64,000 nucleotides of DNA, taken from NCBI GenBank assembly GCA_002436105.1, contig DIXU01000014.1, forward strand, positions 124,001-188,000. Direction: 5' to 3'. This document shows positions 60,552 to 64,000 of the stretch, one piece after another (the stretch's first letter is position 1; every line of letters begins with the position of its first letter). This DNA comes from Candidatus Aminicenantes bacterium UBA6072. Its GTDB lineage: Bacteria > Acidobacteriota > Aminicenantia > UBA2199. Position numbers and translations under genes: made by a program. The notes beneath the pieces were generated by a model. That model saw only the letters and a list, made by a program, of their open reading frames with translations, was not told the DNA's origin and made no database searches.

Positions 60552-62057
60552 TCAGGGCAGGCGGCGCCGTTTTTTCGCCATGCCCGAAATCCAGAGGAAT
60601 TTGATCGGCAGCAACAGGAAAATGGCGTAAGGGAAAAGATAACCCCAACGATTGAACAGGGTCCGCGCTTTCAGGTATTGGAACCGAACCAGGAATTCCT
60701 GCGACTCCCGCAAGGGCGATTGGTGGACGATGCGGCCGGCAGGATCCACCAGCGCTGAAATCCCGTTGGAGGTGGAACGCAGCAGCCAGCGGCGGTTCTC
60801 CACGCTGCGCAGGACCGCCATGGCCAGGTGCTGGTATGGTGCCGACGATCTCCCGAACCAGGAGTCGTTGGAGATGGTCACGATCACTTCGCCGCCCAAT
60901 GCGACCATGGTGCGGACCAGTTCGGGGTAAATGACCTCGTAGCAGATCGGGGTCGACAACGCGCGCCCGGCCATGGTCAGGTTGTGGATCCGCCGCCCGG
61001 GGGAGAAATCGCCGATCTCGTCGGTGATCTTCCTGACGAAAAACAGCCAGCGCCGGAACAGGACGTATTCGCCGAATGGGGTCAGGTGCACCTTGTCGTA
61101 GGTTTCGACCGCATCGCCCTGGAACAGCATGACCGAGTTGAACGTCCCCGCCGATCCCCGCTGGTCGGTGAACCCGGCCAGCAGCGGAACGTGCCGGCGG
61201 CTGAACGACAGCAACTGCTTCTGGTAGTAAGGCGACTGCCGGGGATAGATGGGCACGGTGAACTCGGGCCAGACCACGAACTCGGCCCCGGACCGGGCCA
61301 ATTCCCGGGAAACCCCGAACAGCCGGTCCAGTGTCGCCTGCGTCCGGGCAAAATCGAAATTCCGGTCGTGGTCGCTGTTGGGCTGGACGATCCCGGCCCG
61401 ATGCACCGCCGCGGCGGCTGAACGGGATTCGTGGCCCTTGAGCAGCGCCAGCCCGCCGGCGTGGACCGCGACGAGAAAGGCCGTGAGCGCCAGGGCGGCC
61501 TTCCTGTCCTTTCTCTTGATCAGCAGGAAAAAAAGCACGTTGGCGGCGATGAGCAGGAAGGATACCAGGTGGATGCCGCCCAGCTCGGCCCACTGGACGA
61601 AAAACCGGTTCCGAAACTGGGAATAGCCGGCGAGGCACCAGGGGAAGCCGCCGAAAACCTTTTCCACGACAAGGTCCTTGGCCACCCAGACCGCCGGGAC
61701 CCAGAAGACGGAGGTGAATCCGCCGGCGCCGGCTGTGACCCTGCCGATCAGCATGCCGCCCAGTCCGGTGATCAGCGAGAAAAAAGCGGCCAGGCATGCC
61801 AGGCCGACGATGCCCAGGAACCAGGTCGTACCCCCGTAGCGGACCATCACCCGCGGGATCCAGTACAGGATGATCAGGTATGAAACCAGGGAAAAGAGGA
61901 AAAATGTGCGAAAGTTCGCTGCCGGCCTTCGGCCTTCCGTTGCCAGCAGCAGCGGCACCATGAACACGAAAGCCAGAGGGGCCAGTTGCGGGGCGGGAAA
62001 AGCCAGCCCGTACGCCACGGCGGGGGCGAGCCACAGGAGAAAGCGCAAGCGGTTCAA
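60552..62057 (-). CDS. lnt: Apolipoprotein N-acyltransferase
   Basis: Adds the third acyl chain to lipoproteins in the inner membrane. 501 residues: about six helices in the first 190, then a nitrilase-type domain whose catalytic triad is visible as Glu in VVWPEFTVP, Lys in YDKVHLTPFGEY and Cys in STPICYEVIYPE. TTG start overlaps the SPOR gene stop as TTGA. Supports a diderm cell with a Lol-type lipoprotein route. Last gene of the nfeD-slipin-SPOR-lnt run. Confidence 0.94.
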   Translation of the reverse strand: MNRLRFLLWLAPAVAYGLAFPAPQLAPLAFVFMVPLLLATEGRRPAANFRTFFLFSLVSYLIILYWIPRVMVRYGGTTWFLGIVGLACLAAFFSLITGLGGMLIGRVTAGAGGFTSVFWVPAVWVAKDLVVEKVFGGFPWCLAGYSQFRNRFFVQWAELGGIHLVSFLLIAANVLFFLLIKRKDRKAALALTAFLVAVHAGGLALLKGHESRSAAAAVHRAGIVQPNSDHDRNFDFARTQATLDRLFGVSRELARSGAEFVVWPEFTVPIYPRQSPYYQKQLLSFSRRHVPLLAGFTDQRGSAGTFNSVMLFQGDAVETYDKVHLTPFGEYVLFRRWLFFVRKITDEIGDFSPGRRIHNLTMAGRALSTPICYEVIYPELVRTMVALGGEVIVTISNDSWFGRSSAPYQHLAMAVLRSVENRRWLLRSTSNGISALVDPAGRIVHQSPLRESQEFLVRFQYLKARTLFNRWGYLFPYAIFLLLPIKFLWISGMAKKRRRLP

Positions 62058-62623
62058 CGCGATTTTTTTATGGTGAATTTCGCCTTCTCCCGGGTTTCCA
62101 GGCTGATTTTCTCCTTCTGGGCCTCGGCCAGGGAGGCGAAACTCCCCACCTGGACGGTATGCAGCTTCTTCTGGTTATCGGTGATGATGGCGGCCGGGTA
62201 GCCGAGGGCGGTATATTTGCGGCTGCACCTCTGGGCATTGGCGAAATCGGCGAAGGCACCCACCTGAATGGTATAGTTCGTTTCGGCGGCGGGGCTTTTC
62301 GCCGGGTCCGGCCGGGGCTCCGCGGCAGGGGTCTTCAAGGATCCCTGCTCCTCGTGCAGCTTGATCTCCGCGGGGATGGACTGCCGGGGGGCGGGCCGGG
62401 CCGGCGCGCTGCGCACGGGAGGTTCATCCACGACGCTCAGCTCGCCGTTGCCGGCGGCATCCTCCCGCCCCTGTTCGTTGGCGATCATCGTGCGCGGGTC
62501 GGTGCGGCGCTGCCCGGCCTGGTAGCCCATATAAAAGAGAAAGATGCCGATGGCGATGACCGCGACCAGGAAGACGACGATGTGCAGAAAAGTGATCTTG
62601 AACTCGAAGTAGGTCTTTTCCAT
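62054..62623 (-). CDS. SPOR-domain membrane protein
   Basis: A 189-residue protein. One helix (HIVVFLVAVIAIGIFLFYMGY) near residues 14-34, a Pro/Ala-rich linker of about 75 residues, and a SPOR domain at the C-terminus (YTIQVGAFADFANAQ, then HTVQVGSFASLAEAQ). SPOR domains bind denuded glycan at the division septum. It is encoded directly after the slipin gene and overlaps lnt. Division or cell-wall role inferred. Confidence 0.88.
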   Translation of the reverse strand: MEKTYFEFKITFLHIVVFLVAVIAIGIFLFYMGYQAGQRRTDPRTMIANEQGREDAAGNGELSVVDEPPVRSAPARPAPRQSIPAEIKLHEEQGSLKTPAAEPRPDPAKSPAAETNYTIQVGAFADFANAQRCSRKYTALGYPAAIITDNQKKLHTVQVGSFASLAEAQKEKISLETREKAKFTIKKSR

Positions 62624-63379
62624 TTATTTTTTTTCGAACAATCCCTTCATCAGGTCAATGGGCATGGGAAAGATGATGGTCGACGTGTTTTCGGCCCCGA
62701 TCTCCACCAGCGTCTGCAGGTAGCGCAACTGGATCGTCGAGGGGTTCTTGGAGAGGGTCTCGGCGGCCTCGAGCAGCTTGGCCGAGGCCTGCTGTTCGCC
62801 CTCGGCGTGGATGATCTTGGCGCGGCGTTCCCTCTCGGCCTCGGCCTGCCGGGCCATGGCACGCTGCATCTCCTGCGGCAGGTCGACGTGCTTGATCTCC
62901 ACCATCGACACCTTGATGCCCCAGGGATCGGTGTGCTCGTCGATGATCGCCTGCAGCCGGGCGTTCAGCTTTTCCCTTTCCGAAAGCAGCTCGTCCAGCT
63001 CGACCTGGCCCAGGACCGAGCGCAGCGTGGTCTGGGACAGCTGCGATGTCGCATACAGGTAGTCCTGGACCTCGATCACCGCCTTTTTCGGATCGACCAC
63101 GCGGAAATAGATCACGGCGTTCACCTTGACCGAGACGTTGTCGCGGGTGATGACGTCCTGAGGGGGGACGTCAAGGACAATGGTCCGCAGCCCGATGCGC
63201 ACCAGCTTGTCGATGGGGGAGAGGACCAGGATCAGTCCCGGACCCTTGGGCTGGTCAAGGACGCGTCCCAGGCGGAAGATGACCCCGCGCTCGTACTCCT
63301 TCAGCACCTTGATCCAGTTCATGATGAAAAAGATGGCGATGACGGCCACCACCAGCAGCGGGTTGGCGAAAATATTCAT
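62624..63379 (-). CDS. SPFH/band 7 protein (slipin, stomatin-like)
   Basis: A 251-residue membrane-scaffold protein. N-terminal helix (NPLLVVAVIAIFFIMNWI), then EYERGVIFRLGRV, LDVPPQDVITRDNVSV and HTDPWGIKVSMVEIKHV, the slipin pattern, and a coiled AEAERERRAKIIHAEGE segment. These proteins form rings or domains in membranes together with NfeD partners, as here, where the NfeD gene is immediately upstream. One base separates them. Confidence 0.93.
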   Translation of the reverse strand: MNIFANPLLVVAVIAIFFIMNWIKVLKEYERGVIFRLGRVLDQPKGPGLILVLSPIDKLVRIGLRTIVLDVPPQDVITRDNVSVKVNAVIYFRVVDPKKAVIEVQDYLYATSQLSQTTLRSVLGQVELDELLSEREKLNARLQAIIDEHTDPWGIKVSMVEIKHVDLPQEMQRAMARQAEAERERRAKIIHAEGEQQASAKLLEAAETLSKNPSTIQLRYLQTLVEIGAENTSTIIFPMPIDLMKGLFEKK

Positions 63380-63380
63380 G

Positions 63381-64000
63381 TTATCCTCCTGACTTTTTTA
63401 CCTTCAGCAAAAGGTTCTTCACCGATTCGACCTCCACCTTGCTCCCGGCCGCGATCGGGGCGTCGCTGACCGCGTTCCACCATTCGCCATGGACGAACAC
63501 CGTTCCCCGGCGGGGGTCGATGTCGGTCCTGGCCACGCCGGTCTCGCCGATGAGGCCCTCGACGCCGGTCTCCTTTTTCCGCTTCATGGCCTGGAAGACC
63601 TTCCAGGTCAGGAAGAGCAGTATGCAGCCGAAAGAAACGGCGAACGTCATGATGATGGGCATGGCCGGCCTCATTTCCGGGATGGGGGATTTGATCAGCA
63701 TGATCGAGCCGAGGACGAACGAAACGATGCCGCCGACGCCCAGCACGCCGAACCCCTGGACCTTGATCTCGGCGATGAAAAAGCCGATCGACAGGAGGAT
63801 GAGGAACAGCCCGACGTAGTTGATCGGCAGCACCTGGAAGGCCAGGAACGCCAGCAGCAGCGAGATGCCGCCCAGGATGCCGGGGATGACCCCGCCCGGG
63901 TGGGTGAACTCGATGTACAGCCCGATCAGGCCGAATATCAGGAGAAAATAGGCCAGGTTGGGATTGGTGATCGTGCGCAGGAACTTCTGCCGGTCGCTCA
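63381..64000 (-). CDS. NfeD family protein, long form, C-terminal part (5' end outside window)
   Basis: The frame stays open to the edge of the window, giving about 206 residues. A GTG at 63833 could be mistaken for a start, but upstream residues RTITNPNLAYFLLIFGLIG and YIEFTHPGGVIPG are the typical region of long NfeD proteins, which carry an N-terminal ClpP-like serine protease domain. Four helices, then the OB-fold NfeD domain (GLIGETGVARTDI, HGEWWNAVSD). The protease part is outside the window. Stop is one base before the slipin ATG. Confidence 0.9.
   Translation of the reverse strand, partial: SDRQKFLRTITNPNLAYFLLIFGLIGLYIEFTHPGGVIPGILGGISLLLAFLAFQVLPINYVGLFLILLSIGFFIAEIKVQGFGVLGVGGIVSFVLGSIMLIKSPIPEMRPAMPIIMTFAVSFGCILLFLTWKVFQAMKRKKETGVEGLIGETGVARTDIDPRRGTVFVHGEWWNAVSDAPIAAGSKVEVESVKNLLLKVKKSGG

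Noticed and set aside
60508..62034. 508-residue minus-strand frame overlapping lnt
   Set aside because: Shadow in another frame; the lnt frame keeps the Glu-Lys-Cys triad and helices.
63381..63833. Complete short NfeD protein of 150 residues
   Set aside because: The same frame continues to the window edge with residues typical of the long form, so the gene is cut, not short.
1..64000. CRISPR arrays, tRNA or rRNA genes, insertion sequences, prophage
   Set aside because: Looked for regular repeats, transposase or integrase motifs and RNA gene signatures on both strands by eye; none convincing. A tRNAscan or Infernal run would settle RNA genes.

Overview
The window is a chromosomal replication-origin neighbourhood from a moderately GC-rich diderm (Gram-negative) bacterium. 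Evidence for an outer membrane: CMP-Kdo synthesis (kdsB), apolipoprotein N-acyltransferase (lnt), a BtuB-type TonB receptor, further predicted outer-membrane beta-barrels and a lipoprotein-type TRAP accessory subunit. The order dnaA-dnaN-recF-gyrB-gyrA on the minus strand, with rsmG-parA-parB and two parS palindromes diverging on the plus strand, is the classical oriC arrangement. The gene mix would fit an Acidobacteriota/Aminicenantota-like or deltaproteobacteria-like lineage. That placement is inference only; nothing here fixes the phylum.

Layout. 0-9.8 kb: end of a glutamate dehydrogenase gene and its terminator. Then two large proteins that carry a PEP-synthase-type ATP-binding domain but neither the phosphohistidine nor the PEP-binding domain. 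One has a GAF-like front and a nucleotidyltransferase tail; the other has tandem receiver-like domains and sits in an operon with a metallophosphoesterase and a GAF/HD-GYP phosphodiesterase. tatD follows. 9.8-18.4 kb: gyrA, gyrB, recF, dnaN, dnaA with DnaA boxes at both ends of dnaA. 18.4-24.9 kb: glutamine synthetase, rsmG, parA, parB, bactofilin, kdsB, pyrG. 25-27 kb: MBL-fold hydrolase, nitroreductase, small outer-membrane protein. 27-31.7 kb: cobalamin riboswitch and btuB-btuF-btuD-btuC. 31.7-35.7 kb: PKD-repeat surface protein and a large beta-barrel. 35.8-43.4 kb: alanine racemase; ECF sigma/anti-sigma operon with envelope proteins; pgsA; a stand-alone receiver; a YhcC-like radical SAM protein; a PATAN(DUF4388)-J-domain-TPR protein. 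43.4-48.6 kb: glgA, thioredoxin, thioredoxin reductase, AmrS-type radical SAM enzyme, an unrecognised membrane-anchored protein. 48.6-52.4 kb: TRAP operon (tatT, dctP, fused dctQM). 52.5-55.2 kb: nadA, NifU-like protein, orphan peptide-type binding protein. 55.3-57.8 kb: LiaF-like protein, sensor kinase, LytTR regulator. 58-60.4 kb: MBOAT acyltransferase and partner. 60.5 kb to the end: lnt, SPOR protein, slipin, and the C-terminus of a long NfeD protein cut by the window edge.

Several promoters of TTGACA-N17-TATAAT type can be read. Many lie so close to the start codon that the predicted transcripts have almost no leader, and those genes also lack a Shine-Dalgarno sequence. The dnaA and glutamine synthetase promoters are back to back, their -35 boxes forming a 15-bp palindrome. 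No tRNA, rRNA, CRISPR array, insertion sequence or phage remnant was recognised. The least explained element is the pair of orphan PEP-synthase-type ATP-binding proteins with sensory domains in the first 9 kb.
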